This document shows, piece by piece, positions 16,225 through 24,488 of a stretch of DNA of 64,000 nt. Position 1 is the first letter of the stretch, and each line of letters begins with the position of its first letter. The position numbers and the translations under genes are program-made. This stretch comes from Pseudomonas viridiflava. Lineage in GTDB: Bacteria; Pseudomonadota; Gammaproteobacteria; Pseudomonadales; Pseudomonadaceae. The stretch spans positions 124,001-188,000 of the forward strand of contig NZ_UUOC01000050.1 in the NCBI RefSeq assembly GCF_900590755.1, in the 5' to 3' direction. Below the pieces are notes generated by a model. The model saw nothing but the letters and a program-made list of their open reading frames with translations. It did no database searches and was not told where the DNA came from.

Positions 16225-16674
16225 TCAATAACTCCGAAACTCCTTATGACACGCCTCGCACGCCGCTTCGACCTTGCTCATCGCAGGTGTCAGGGTGCTG
16301 GCTTTGAAGGGGCGTTCATTGCTGGCGGTGACCAGTTCACCGGTTGCTGATTCCAGCGAGCGGGCCAATTCTTCGAAGCGCTTCTGCTTCTGCCAGACGT
16401 CGTCCTTGGCGCTGGTGTGATCCGCCTCTTTCACTTGTGGGAAGTGTTTCCAGGGTTCGTGGGCCAGGCCGTCGAGCTTGAGGGCGCCGTCGCTGAAGCG
16501 CTGACCATCGAACGCCACACGCCCACGCAGCATGCCGCCCAGGTCTTCGCTGGTCTTGAGCATTTGCTTGAAGATTGCCTTGCGCTGACCCAGCGGCGAG
16601 TCAGGGTCCACACCGCCGCAAGCGCTCAACGTCATGCAGACCAGCAGAATAACGCCCACTCTCTTCAACATCAT
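16225..16674 (-). CDS. Cytochrome c' (lipoprotein-type signal)
   Basis: The ~149-residue protein has an N-terminal hydrophobic segment ending in CMTLSACGG, a plausible lipobox that would anchor it to a membrane facing the periplasm. The body is a helical cytochrome c' domain, with the c-type heme motif CEACH near the C-terminus followed by KEFR. Class II cytochromes c bind gases such as NO or act in electron transfer. The ATG at 16674 is chosen; a second ATG follows directly. A 12-bp perfect stem lies immediately upstream and would enclose any ribosome site (see findings). Confidence 0.88.
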   Translation of the reverse strand: MMLKRVGVILLVCMTLSACGGVDPDSPLGQRKAIFKQMLKTSEDLGGMLRGRVAFDGQRFSDGALKLDGLAHEPWKHFPQVKEADHTSAKDDVWQKQKRFEELARSLESATGELVTASNERPFKASTLTPAMSKVEAACEACHKEFRSY

Positions 16675-16682
16675 GATCAATC

Positions 16683-16717
16683 CAGCCGAGGATAACGGCT
16701 GTCAGTATCCTCGGCTG
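16683..16717 (-). promoter_or_regulatory. Hairpin immediately upstream of cytochrome c' gene
   Basis: A perfect 12-bp stem, CAGCCGAGGATA (16683-16694) with its complement (16706-16717), has an 11-nt loop. On the minus strand the stem ends 8 nt before the start codon. It lacks a T-run, so it is a weak candidate for a terminator of the upstream MAPEG gene and a better one for translational control. Confidence 0.55.
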
Positions 16718-16749
16718 ACCGGCCTGGACCAAGCGCTGGATTGCCGCAG

Positions 16750-17151
16750 TCACGCAGGCATTGGCGTGGCGGAAGCGACGAACAGGCCGACAATCAGCCC
16801 CAGGCCGATGAGCCAGGCCAGTGAGCGCAACGCTGCCCAATCAGCCAGATAGAAGATGATGTAAAGCAGGCGACTGGTGATGAACAGCACCGCCACCACG
16901 TCGATGGTCACCAACTGCGCGTTACCGGCAATGTGGGCGATGATCACGGCGGCGGCGAAACCGGGCAGCACTTCGAAGCTGTTGAGCTGCGCTGCATTGG
17001 CCCGGGCCGGCAGGCCTTCCAGATTATTCAGGAAGTTGCGCGGGTTGTGGTTGTGCTTGCCATTGAACTTGCCGCTCGAATATTTGGCGATACCCGCACA
17101 GATGATCGGCAGAATAATCGCGATCAATACGCACCAGAAAGCAACCGTCAT
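16750..17151 (-). CDS. MAPEG family membrane protein
   Basis: The 133-residue protein has four predicted membrane helices. The MAPEG pattern is clear: a short loop with NPRNFLNNLEGLPARANAAQLNSFEVLPGFAAAVI, then an ITSRLLYIIFYLADWAALRSLAW helix hairpin. MAPEG proteins include membrane glutathione S-transferases, but bacterial members of this type are mostly uncharacterised. The gene lies 10 bp downstream of the DMT transporter gene on the same strand, so the two are probably co-transcribed. Confidence 0.9.
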   Translation of the reverse strand: MTVAFWCVLIAIILPIICAGIAKYSSGKFNGKHNHNPRNFLNNLEGLPARANAAQLNSFEVLPGFAAAVIIAHIAGNAQLVTIDVVAVLFITSRLLYIIFYLADWAALRSLAWLIGLGLIVGLFVASATPMPA

Positions 17152-17161
17152 AGCAGAATCC

Positions 17162-18052
17162 TTATAGTTTGATTTTCATTACCAGCATGCCAAGCAGAAC
17201 CAGGCCACAAGCTAAGAGCCGGGGCCGGCCGAAAGGTTCTTTCAAATAGCGCATCCCGAACAACACCACCAGGATCACGCTGACTTCGCGCAATGCCGCT
17301 GCCTCTGCCACCGAGCCCAATTGCATCGCCCACAGCACCAGAGCGTAGCTCAGCAGGACGCATAAACCGACGCTCAACCCCAGCCGCCATTGCTCGCGCC
17401 AGAACAGGGTGAACGCCGGGCGTTTGTAAGCTACTGCCAGCAGCGGGAAGGGCCAGGCGCTGATCAGGGTCAGCCACACCAGATAATCCAGCGGGTGCGC
17501 GCCCATTTGCAGAGCCTGGCCGTCGATCCAGGTGTAACAGCCGATGCACAGTCCAATCAGCGCGACCACCGGCAGCAACGACCACGGCAGCCGATCGCCA
17601 CCACCGCCCTGCCACAGCAGACAGACCATGCCGCAGGGGATCAGCAGAATGCCGAGCATCTGCTGGGTGCTGAGTTGTTCGCCAGCGAAAATCAGAGTCA
17701 GGGCCAGCACCACCAATGGCGACAACCCACGCATCAGCGGATAAACAAGGCCCAGGTCGCCGACGCGATAGGCCTGAATCAGCAAATAGCGGTAGAGCAG
17801 TTCAAACAGTGCCGAAGCAATCATCCATGGCCAGATTGCAGAGGGTGGCGGCTCGACAAAACCCACTGCAACGACCGCGAACAGCATGGCGACAAAGTCC
17901 ATGCTGGCGATCACCAACAGACGTTCACCGCTGAATTTGATCAGGGTATTCCAGGTCGCATGCAGTAACGCCGCGATCAACACCAACACCGTAGCCAGCA
18001 AGAGAATCTCCCTGATCGGAATGCGCGAAGGCGGTGAGGATAGATGATTCAC
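17162..18052 (-). CDS. EamA/DMT-family transporter
   Basis: The 296-residue inner-membrane protein has about ten hydrophobic helices in two EamA repeats (HATWNTLIKFSGERLLV in the first; LSVGLCVLLSYALVLWAMQLGSVAEAAALREVSVILVVLFGM in the second). The LREVSVILVVLFG and KEPFGRPRLLACGLVLLGMLVMK ends are typical of DMT exporters. The start is taken as GTG 18052, which has only a weak ribosome site; a downstream TTG remains possible. Substrate unknown. Confidence 0.87.
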   Translation of the reverse strand: MNHLSSPPSRIPIREILLLATVLVLIAALLHATWNTLIKFSGERLLVIASMDFVAMLFAVVAVGFVEPPPSAIWPWMIASALFELLYRYLLIQAYRVGDLGLVYPLMRGLSPLVVLALTLIFAGEQLSTQQMLGILLIPCGMVCLLWQGGGGDRLPWSLLPVVALIGLCIGCYTWIDGQALQMGAHPLDYLVWLTLISAWPFPLLAVAYKRPAFTLFWREQWRLGLSVGLCVLLSYALVLWAMQLGSVAEAAALREVSVILVVLFGMRYLKEPFGRPRLLACGLVLLGMLVMKIKL

Positions 18053-18092
18053 ACAGTCTGTAGGAGCTGCCGAAGGCTGCGAATGCTTTTTT

Positions 18093-18182
18093 GTGGGACC
18101 GGCTTCAGCCGGGAAGACGTCGGTACATTCATAACATTTGCATCGGCAGAGCTGCCGCCTTCCCGGCTAAAGCCGGTCCCAC
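18093..18182. repeat. REP hairpin, class B
   Basis: 24-bp arms at 18093-18116 and 18159-18182, with one mismatch (TTCAGCC against TTTAGCC). A lone class C half-element directly precedes it (18058-18082). It lies between divergent genes, near the TonB receptor promoter region. Confidence 0.88.
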
Positions 18183-18316
18183 GGATGTGTGCTTGCTCCG
18201 AGACAGAGCGGTGCCATTTCTACAGGGTCATCTACCCTGTCACACCTTGTCCAACCTTCCTTAATAAGAATCCCTACGATTCGCGTTTCTCGAAACCCCC
18301 ATCGTAAGGAAGTTCC

Positions 18317-20284
18317 ATGCACTCTGTTTTTCGTTTGCGGCCAGCCGTCGCCATGACGAAGGTCGCTCTGGCGTGCCTTATCGCTCAAAGCGCCTGCGTC
18401 CAGGCCGAGGAGAGCGCAGTCGCGCCGCTGACCCTCGAAGAAGTGACTGTGACCGCTGCCGGTTACGAACAGAGTGTGGAAAATGCGCCCGCGTCGGTAA
18501 CCATCATCACCGGCGATGAACTGCGCAAGAAATCCTTCCGCGACCTCACCGACGCATTGCGCGATGTGGAAGGCGTGACCGTCAACGGTGGCGCCAACGA
18601 AACCGACATCTCCATCCGCGGCATGCCCGCCGATTACACCCTGATCCTGGTCGACGGCAAACGCCAGAGCGCCCGTGAGTCCCGTGTTAACGGCAACTCC
18701 GGTTACGAGCAGAGCTTCATCCCGCCAGCCGAAGCCATTGAACGGATCGAAGTGGTGCGCGGCCCGATGTCTTCGCTATACGGCTCGGACGCCATCGGCG
18801 GCGTGATCAACGTCATCACCCGCAAGGTCACGTCGGAATGGGGCGGTTCGGTCACTTACGATTATTCAGCGCGCCAGCACAGCGATCAGGGCAATGCCCG
18901 GCAGACCCAGTTCTACCTCAATGGTCCGCTGATTCAAGACACGCTGGGCCTGCAAGTCTGGGGTCGTTATCTGGACCGCCAGGCCGATGACGACGTCGAA
19001 ACCACCAACGGTTTCAGCAAGGCTGACCACAAGGACCTGACTGCGCGTCTGGCCTACACGCCAACCATCGACCACGACATCCTGCTGGAAGCCGGCGCCA
19101 CCCGCCTGAAAAACGGTGATGGCCTGAGCGCCAACTGGGCGACTCGTGAGCAAGAAAACAATCGTGATCACTGGTCGATTTCTCACCAGGGCCGTTGGGA
19201 TTGGGCGACCTCCGATATCTCGTTTGCCCAGGAAGAGTCTTCCCGCAAAGGCCTGGCCAGCGCGACCCAGACCGACGTGCTGGGCCGCAAGCCAACGGTG
19301 AAAAACTCGGTACTGGACGCCAAACTGGTGATCCCGACCGAGCACAACATCACCACCACCGGCCTGCAATGGAACGAGACCACGATCACCGACTGGAACC
19401 AGGGCCTGGGTGACCGTGTGGACTACGACTATTCCGTCGTGCAGAAAGCGCTGTTCGCCGAAAACGAATGGGCGATCACCGATGCGTTCTCGCTGACCAC
19501 CGGCCTGCGCATGGACCACCACGAACAATACGGCGTGCACTTCAGCCCACGTGTTTACGGGGTGTGGAACGCCACCGACGAATGGACCTTCAAAGGCGGT
19601 ATCGCGCGCGGCTTCAAGGCGCCTGAACTGCGTGCCGTGATTCAGGACTACGCCGTGCTGCGTCGCAACACCTTTGCGATGCTGGGTAACCCTGACCTCA
19701 AGCCTGAGACCAGCACCAACTACGAGATGTCGGCATTGTGGTCCAACCGCAACAACTTGTCGGCCGGCGCGACAGTGTTCTACAACGACTTCCAGGACAA
19801 ACTGTCCACCGTCACCACTAACGAGCGCTTCAACGGCTTCATCATCATGGAGCGGGTCAACGTCGACAAGGCTGTCATTCAAGGCGCGGAGTTGAACGGC
19901 CGTTGGGACATCACCACGGATCTGGCGTTGAAGGCCAACTACACCTACACCGACTCTGAGCAGAAATCCGGTGCCAACGCGGGCGCACCGCTGGCTCTGA
20001 CGCCCAAGCACAAAGCCAACGTGCGCAGCGACTGGAAGCTGTCCGACAAGACCCAACTGTGGGCGTCGGTGAACTACTACGGCGAGGAGTACGGCAACAC
20101 CATCACCGCCGAATCCTCTCCGGGCTACACCACGGCGGATTTTGGCGGCTCGTATGAACTGACTAAAAACCTCTCGTTCAACGCCGCGCTGTACAACGTG
20201 GCCGACAAACGCCTGGACGACGAAACCTACGGCACAGTGAACTACGGCCGCACCCTGTGGGCTTCGACGACTGTGCGGTTTTAA
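18317..20284 (+). CDS. TonB-dependent outer-membrane receptor, CirA/FepA-like
   Basis: The 655-residue receptor has a signal peptide (cleavage near VQA/EES, residue 30), a TonB box candidate (LEEVTVTAA), and a plug domain with ISIRGMPADYTLILVDGKRQ and IERIEVVRGPMSSLYGSDAIGGVINVITRK. A 22-strand barrel follows, ending in the terminal aromatic residue F. Plug and barrel segments closely resemble E. coli CirA, so a ferric catecholate or its breakdown products are the likely cargo. No clear Fur box is visible; a GAATC-N5-GATTC palindrome lies at 18268-18282. The convergent two-component genes downstream recall receptor/sensor pairs such as PfeA-PfeRS, which is inference. Confidence 0.92.
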   Translation: MHSVFRLRPAVAMTKVALACLIAQSACVQAEESAVAPLTLEEVTVTAAGYEQSVENAPASVTIITGDELRKKSFRDLTDALRDVEGVTVNGGANETDISIRGMPADYTLILVDGKRQSARESRVNGNSGYEQSFIPPAEAIERIEVVRGPMSSLYGSDAIGGVINVITRKVTSEWGGSVTYDYSARQHSDQGNARQTQFYLNGPLIQDTLGLQVWGRYLDRQADDDVETTNGFSKADHKDLTARLAYTPTIDHDILLEAGATRLKNGDGLSANWATREQENNRDHWSISHQGRWDWATSDISFAQEESSRKGLASATQTDVLGRKPTVKNSVLDAKLVIPTEHNITTTGLQWNETTITDWNQGLGDRVDYDYSVVQKALFAENEWAITDAFSLTTGLRMDHHEQYGVHFSPRVYGVWNATDEWTFKGGIARGFKAPELRAVIQDYAVLRRNTFAMLGNPDLKPETSTNYEMSALWSNRNNLSAGATVFYNDFQDKLSTVTTNERFNGFIIMERVNVDKAVIQGAELNGRWDITTDLALKANYTYTDSEQKSGANAGAPLALTPKHKANVRSDWKLSDKTQLWASVNYYGEEYGNTITAESSPGYTTADFGGSYELTKNLSFNAALYNVADKRLDDETYGTVNYGRTLWASTTVRF

Positions 20285-20305
20285 GATCGGATAGCAAGGC
20301 TTTCC

Positions 20306-20380
20306 CTGTAGGAGCTGCCGAAGGCTGCGAAGGCGGTGTGTCAGGAAACACCATTCGCAGCCTTCGGCAGCTTGCTACAG
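20306..20380. repeat. REP hairpin, class C (copy 1 of a duplicated pair)
   Basis: Stem arms at 20314-20331 and 20354-20371 share the core GAGCTGCCGAAGGCTGCGAA. The 62 bp at 20311-20372, including the loop, are identical to 20590-20651. Confidence 0.9.
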
Positions 20381-20395
20381 ATGACCGCAAACCTC

Positions 20396-20483
20396 GTTGG
20401 AGCGAGGCTTGCCCGCGAATCAGGCGCCTTGGTTTGCCAGATATACCGCGTCATCGTTCTTCGCGGGCAAGCCTCGCTCCAAC
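20396..20483. repeat. REP hairpin, class A
   Basis: 24-bp arms at 20396-20419 and 20460-20483, in the repeat cluster between the TonB receptor and the convergent sensor kinase gene. Confidence 0.9.
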
Positions 20484-20515
20484 GGACTTCATAAATCTGT
20501 GGGAATTTTTTTCAT

Positions 20516-20536
20516 GGGACCGGCTTTAGCCGGGAG
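20516..20536. repeat. Solitary class B REP half-element
   Basis: One arm of class B (GGGACCGGCTTTAGCCGGGA) without a partner, between class A and class C hairpins. Confidence 0.75.
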
Positions 20537-20589
20537 AGCGTCAGGGCAGTCAACACATCTACTTCGTCAGGAATACCGCTCTCCCTGTC

Positions 20590-20651
20590 GGAGCTGCCGA
20601 AGGCTGCGAAGGCGGTGTGTCAGGAAACACCATTCGCAGCCTTCGGCAGCT
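20590..20651. repeat. REP hairpin, class C (copy 2 of a duplicated pair)
   Basis: Stem arms at 20593-20610 and 20633-20650. The loop is identical to the copy at 20311-20372, which points to recent duplication or gene conversion. Confidence 0.9.
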
Positions 20652-20679
20652 ACAGAAATTGGTTTTCACAGATCGGGCA

Positions 20680-22059
20680 TCACGCCAGCTCAGGCGCTGC
20701 GGGTAGACGCACCACAGCGCATAGACCGGCGGGAGGCCGATTTTCCAGGGCCAGTTCCCCACCGTGCGCCTGGATACACGCGCGGGCTATCGCCAACCCC
20801 AGGCCTAGCCCGCCACCCTGACTGACATCCGCACCGCCACGCCCCAACTGCACGAACGGCTCGAACACCTGAGTCAGCCACGCCGGTTCAATACCCGGCC
20901 CATGGTCAAGAATTTCCAGCCGGATCATCCCACTCTCCTCACGACCCAGACTGATATGCGCATCCCCGGCATGACGCAGGGCGTTATCGATCAGGTTGGT
21001 CAGTGCGCGTTTGAGCGCCAGAGGTCGGCAACGGCAGCTGATCGCTTCAGCCGACTCCCAGGTCACCGGTTGCTCCAGAGTGCGATAACGCCGGGCCAGA
21101 TCGTCGAGCATCTCGTTGAGCGACACCGTCACCGTAGGCTCCTGCACCGCATCGCCGCGCACGAAGTTCAGGGTCTCGGCGACCATGGCCCGCAGCTCAT
21201 CAAGACTTTCCAGCATGTCGTCACGCAATGGCCCGTCTTCGACCAGCTCCACCTGCAAACGAAGCTCGGTGATCGGCGTATTCAGGTCGTGACTGACCGC
21301 CGCCAGCATCCGCGTTCGGCCTTCCACATGCCGGGCGATGCGCTCCTGCATCACATTGAAAGCCGTGGTCAGGTCCCGCGCCTCTTGCGGCCCGGTCAAT
21401 GGCAACGGCGCAATCCATTCACCACGGCTGACCCGCTCGGTAGCTTCGGCCAGCGTCTTGACCGGCTGCACCACGCGGCGCATGAAGAAGATCACGATCA
21501 GCAGCACCGGAACCGTCGTCACCGGCAAGGTGTACGCCAGCAAGCGGCTCCACTCATAGGCTCCGGCTGGGTGCTGCAAGGAATTCAAACTCTGCCCGTC
21601 GGGCAAGATCAGGCTGGTGCGCAATCGCAAAGGCGCCCAGCCCGCGCGGAAAAACACCTGCTCCCGTGCCGGGCCGCCCGTGGTGCGTTCCAGCTGAATA
21701 TTCACCGGCATATCCGGCGTCAGCGTCAGCCTTGCGCGCAGGTCGCGGGCCAGGCGGCGCTCTTCCTTGTGCATATCAAAAGGGCTGACATCAGGCTGCG
21801 GGGCAATCCAGAAGCGTGCGTCTTCGGTTTCCATGGTAGCCAGAACCCGTGAGGCGTCCTTGGCCGACAGCTCATGGGCAACGTGATAGGCGGTGACCAG
21901 ACGTTCCAGGGTCAAGGTGCGGGACAGCGGATGGATCAGCGCCCCGGTGCGTTGCAGAAACAACATCGCAATGGCGTTGGACGCCAGCAATGCCAGTAAT
22001 AAAAGCAGCCCCAGTTGATGGGTCATGCTACGGGGCCAGCAGCGGCTCAGCAGCTTCAA
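20680..22059 (-). CDS. Sensor histidine kinase of a two-component system
   Basis: The 459-residue membrane kinase has a first helix at about residues 13-35, a periplasmic sensor region of ~135 residues with no recognised fold, a second helix at about 172-193, and a HAMP linker. The phosphorylated histidine is H257 in AAVSHDLNTPITELRLQ, and the HATPase_c domain has NLIDNALRHAG, DHGPGIE and GGGLGLGLAIARAC. Its ATG overlaps the stop of the response-regulator gene by 4 bp, so the two form one operon with the regulator first. It converges on the TonB receptor gene. Confidence 0.94.
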   Translation of the reverse strand: MKLLSRCWPRSMTHQLGLLLLLALLASNAIAMLFLQRTGALIHPLSRTLTLERLVTAYHVAHELSAKDASRVLATMETEDARFWIAPQPDVSPFDMHKEERRLARDLRARLTLTPDMPVNIQLERTTGGPAREQVFFRAGWAPLRLRTSLILPDGQSLNSLQHPAGAYEWSRLLAYTLPVTTVPVLLIVIFFMRRVVQPVKTLAEATERVSRGEWIAPLPLTGPQEARDLTTAFNVMQERIARHVEGRTRMLAAVSHDLNTPITELRLQVELVEDGPLRDDMLESLDELRAMVAETLNFVRGDAVQEPTVTVSLNEMLDDLARRYRTLEQPVTWESAEAISCRCRPLALKRALTNLIDNALRHAGDAHISLGREESGMIRLEILDHGPGIEPAWLTQVFEPFVQLGRGGADVSQGGGLGLGLAIARACIQAHGGELALENRPPAGLCAVVRLPAAPELA

Positions 22060-22817
22060 AGTGGCTGTACGCTAACGTCGGCGGCCAGCATGTAACCGCC
22101 GCCCCAGACGGTGCGTAATAGTTGCGGCTGGAGTGGATCGTCCGCCAGCTTGCGGCGCAGACGGCTGATCTGGCGGTCGATGGCCCGGTCAAACACTTCG
22201 TTGCCGGGGCGTGCGGTCAGGTCCATCAGGCGCTGGCGATCGAGGGTCACGCTGGGGTGTTTGAGGAACACGTTCAGCAAGCGACTTTCGGCGGTGCTGA
22301 GTTGCACCTGAGTGCTGTCGGCCCGCACCAGCATATCGGTGGCGGTCATGAAGCTCAGGCCTGCAAAGTCGTAACGCAGCATGGCGACGGCGGGTTCGTT
22401 GTCTGTCGACGCCGTTTCCGACTGAGGCTGAACACCTCGGCGGCGCAGCACGCTGTTGATGCGCGCCACCAGTTCCCGAGGTTCGAAAGGCTTGGTCACG
22501 TAATCATCCGCGCCCAGATCCAGCCCGCGCACCCGGTCCGCCGAGGTATCCCGGGCGGTCAGCAGAATCACTGGCAGGTTCGAGCGCCGATGCAACTGGG
22601 CGCACAGATCAAAACCGTCGCCGTCCGGCAGCATTACGTCCAGCACCACCACATCGAACGACTGCTGCTTGAGCAACTGCCACATCCCGGCCGCGTCCTC
22701 GGCAGTGCGCACATCGAACGAGTGCCGACGCAGATACACCGCCAACGGATCGCGAATCTTGCGATGGTCGTCGACGACGAGGATGCGCGGGGGGAGGGGG
22801 GTTGCATCAGAAGTCAT
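22056..22817 (-). CDS. OmpR-family response regulator
   Basis: The 253-residue DNA-binding regulator has a receiver domain with acidic pocket D16-D17, phospho-acceptor D60 (VVVLDVMLPDGDG) and switch lysine in YVTKPFEPREL. The C-terminal winged helix includes RLLNVFLKHPSVTLDRQRLMDL and FDRAIDRQISRLRRKL. Receiver and output domains are joined by an unusually long linker (about residues 125-155). I chose the ATG at 22817. It is the cognate partner of the kinase encoded at 20680-22059. Confidence 0.94.
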   Translation of the reverse strand: MTSDATPLPPRILVVDDHRKIRDPLAVYLRRHSFDVRTAEDAAGMWQLLKQQSFDVVVLDVMLPDGDGFDLCAQLHRRSNLPVILLTARDTSADRVRGLDLGADDYVTKPFEPRELVARINSVLRRRGVQPQSETASTDNEPAVAMLRYDFAGLSFMTATDMLVRADSTQVQLSTAESRLLNVFLKHPSVTLDRQRLMDLTARPGNEVFDRAIDRQISRLRRKLADDPLQPQLLRTVWGGGYMLAADVSVQPL

Positions 22818-23138
22818 CAGGTTCCCGTGGGTGCATGGATATTCCACTGCTGTAGAGCTGCCGAAGGCTGCGAAAGCGATTTATCTGACCCACCGCTTTC
22901 GCGGCCTTCGGCAGCTCCTACAGGATCGCGGTTGCATCTGCGGATGATTCCCATTAACGAGCGGCGATAATAGCTGATTGCCGCCTTCAGGCACAGATTT
23001 GCAACGCCTGTGCCTGTTTGTGGTCAATGTCTTCCCGCAAATATGTGTCTGCTTGCGTCAGCAGCCCATCAAACCTCTGCCCGTTGAAGAACCAATTCAC
23101 CGCCGGGCACGCTTTGAATCGCAATAACAGGAAGACCG
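22818..23138. other. Intergenic region between response regulator and antiporter genes
   Basis: This 321-bp divergent spacer contains one class C REP hairpin (22855-22917) and presumably both promoters. No clear hexamers or additional gene could be identified. Confidence 0.5.
22855..22917. repeat. REP hairpin, class C
   Basis: 24-bp arms at 22855-22878 and 22894-22917 with one mismatch, about 40 bp upstream of the response-regulator start codon. Confidence 0.88.
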
Positions 23139-24398
23139 ATGCTTGAACTCGCTGCTGCTTTTATCTGCCTCACCTCGCTGCTCACTTATGTGAATTTCCG
23201 CTTTGTCGGCCTGCCGCCCACCATTGGCGTCATGGTCACCGCCCTGATGTTTTCGTTGATCCTGCAAGGCCTGAGTTTCATGGGCTTTCCGGGGCTCGAA
23301 GAACGCGTACAACAGTTGATCGGCCAGATCGATTTCGGCGACTTGTTGATGAACTGGATGCTGTCGTTTCTGCTGTTCGCAGGCGCCCTGCACGTTAACC
23401 TCAACGACCTGAGAAGCTACCGCTGGCCCATCGGCTTGCTGGCGACCTTTGGTGTATTGATCGCCACCACTGTGATCGGCGCCTTGGCTTACTGGATTTT
23501 TGCCTTGTTCGGCTGGCACGTGAGCTTCCTCTATTGCTTGCTGTTCGGCGCGCTGATTTCCCCTACCGACCCCATCGCGGTGCTGGGTGTACTGCGTACC
23601 GCCAATGCGTCCAAGCCGCTGAAAACCACCATCGTTGGCGAATCACTGTTCAACGACGGCACGGCGGTTGTGGTGTTCACCGTGTTGCTGGGCATCGCGC
23701 AACTGGGCGAAACCCCGACCGTCAGCGAGACCGCCATGTTGTTCGTCCACGAAGCAGTGGGCGGCGTGCTGTTTGGCGGCCTGATCGGTTACGCGGTGTA
23801 CTTGATGATCAAGAGCATCGAGCAGTACCAGATCGAAGTCATGTTGACCCTGGCGCTGGTGATCGGCGGCTCGGCGATGTCCACGGAATTGCATGTGTCC
23901 GGCCCGATTGCGATGGTCGTCGCCGGTCTGATCATCGGTAACCTGGGCCGCAACCTGGCGATGAACGACATGACCCGTCGCTACATGGACGGTTTCTGGG
24001 AACTGCTCGATGACATGCTCAACGCGCTGCTGTTCGCGCTGATCGGCATGGAACTGCTGCTGTTGCCGTTCTCTTGGTCACACCTGGCGGCGGCCGGCAT
24101 GTTGGCGGTGGCGATTCTGTTGTCGCGGTTTGTCACCGTTGCCCCGGCGATTCTGCTGCTGCGTCGCTGGCGCACAGTGCCAAAGGGCACCATTCGCATC
24201 CTGACGTGGGGCGGCCTGCGCGGCGGTGTTTCCGTGGCATTGGCCCTGGCACTGCCGTTGGGCCCGGAGCGCGACCTGCTGCTGAGCATCACCTACATCG
24301 TGGTGTTGTCGTCGATCCTGTTGCAGGGCTTGAGCATCGGCAAGCTGGTCAAGTCGGTGACCCGTGGCGAGCCGCAGGCGCTAAATAGCGATCACTGA
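23139..24398 (+). CDS. CPA1-family Na+/H+ antiporter
   Basis: The 419-residue inner-membrane protein has about 12 hydrophobic helices. Family signatures are LISPTDPIAVLGVLRTANASK and VGESLFNDGTAVVVFTVLLG, which carries the ion-translocating Asp of NhaP/NHE-type exchangers, and the late TWGGLRGGVSVALALALP arginine helix. It has no long C-terminal cytoplasmic domain, so it is the short bacterial form. AGGAAG precedes the ATG at 23139. It is monocistronic by context. Confidence 0.93.
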   Translation: MLELAAAFICLTSLLTYVNFRFVGLPPTIGVMVTALMFSLILQGLSFMGFPGLEERVQQLIGQIDFGDLLMNWMLSFLLFAGALHVNLNDLRSYRWPIGLLATFGVLIATTVIGALAYWIFALFGWHVSFLYCLLFGALISPTDPIAVLGVLRTANASKPLKTTIVGESLFNDGTAVVVFTVLLGIAQLGETPTVSETAMLFVHEAVGGVLFGGLIGYAVYLMIKSIEQYQIEVMLTLALVIGGSAMSTELHVSGPIAMVVAGLIIGNLGRNLAMNDMTRRYMDGFWELLDDMLNALLFALIGMELLLLPFSWSHLAAAGMLAVAILLSRFVTVAPAILLLRRWRTVPKGTIRILTWGGLRGGVSVALALALPLGPERDLLLSITYIVVLSSILLQGLSIGKLVKSVTRGEPQALNSDH

Positions 24399-24488
24399 GC
24401 CTTCACTGCTGCCATGCGTGGCCCGATTGGCTAAGATGCGACGACCGCTGGCGCGTGCTGGCGGTTTTATCGAGGCTTGGGAGCACGC

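Noticed and set aside
18240..18300. Fur box in front of the TonB receptor
   Set aside because: I looked for the GATAATGATAATCATTATC pattern and found only a weak GAATC-N5-GATTC palindrome, which is not enough to claim Fur control.
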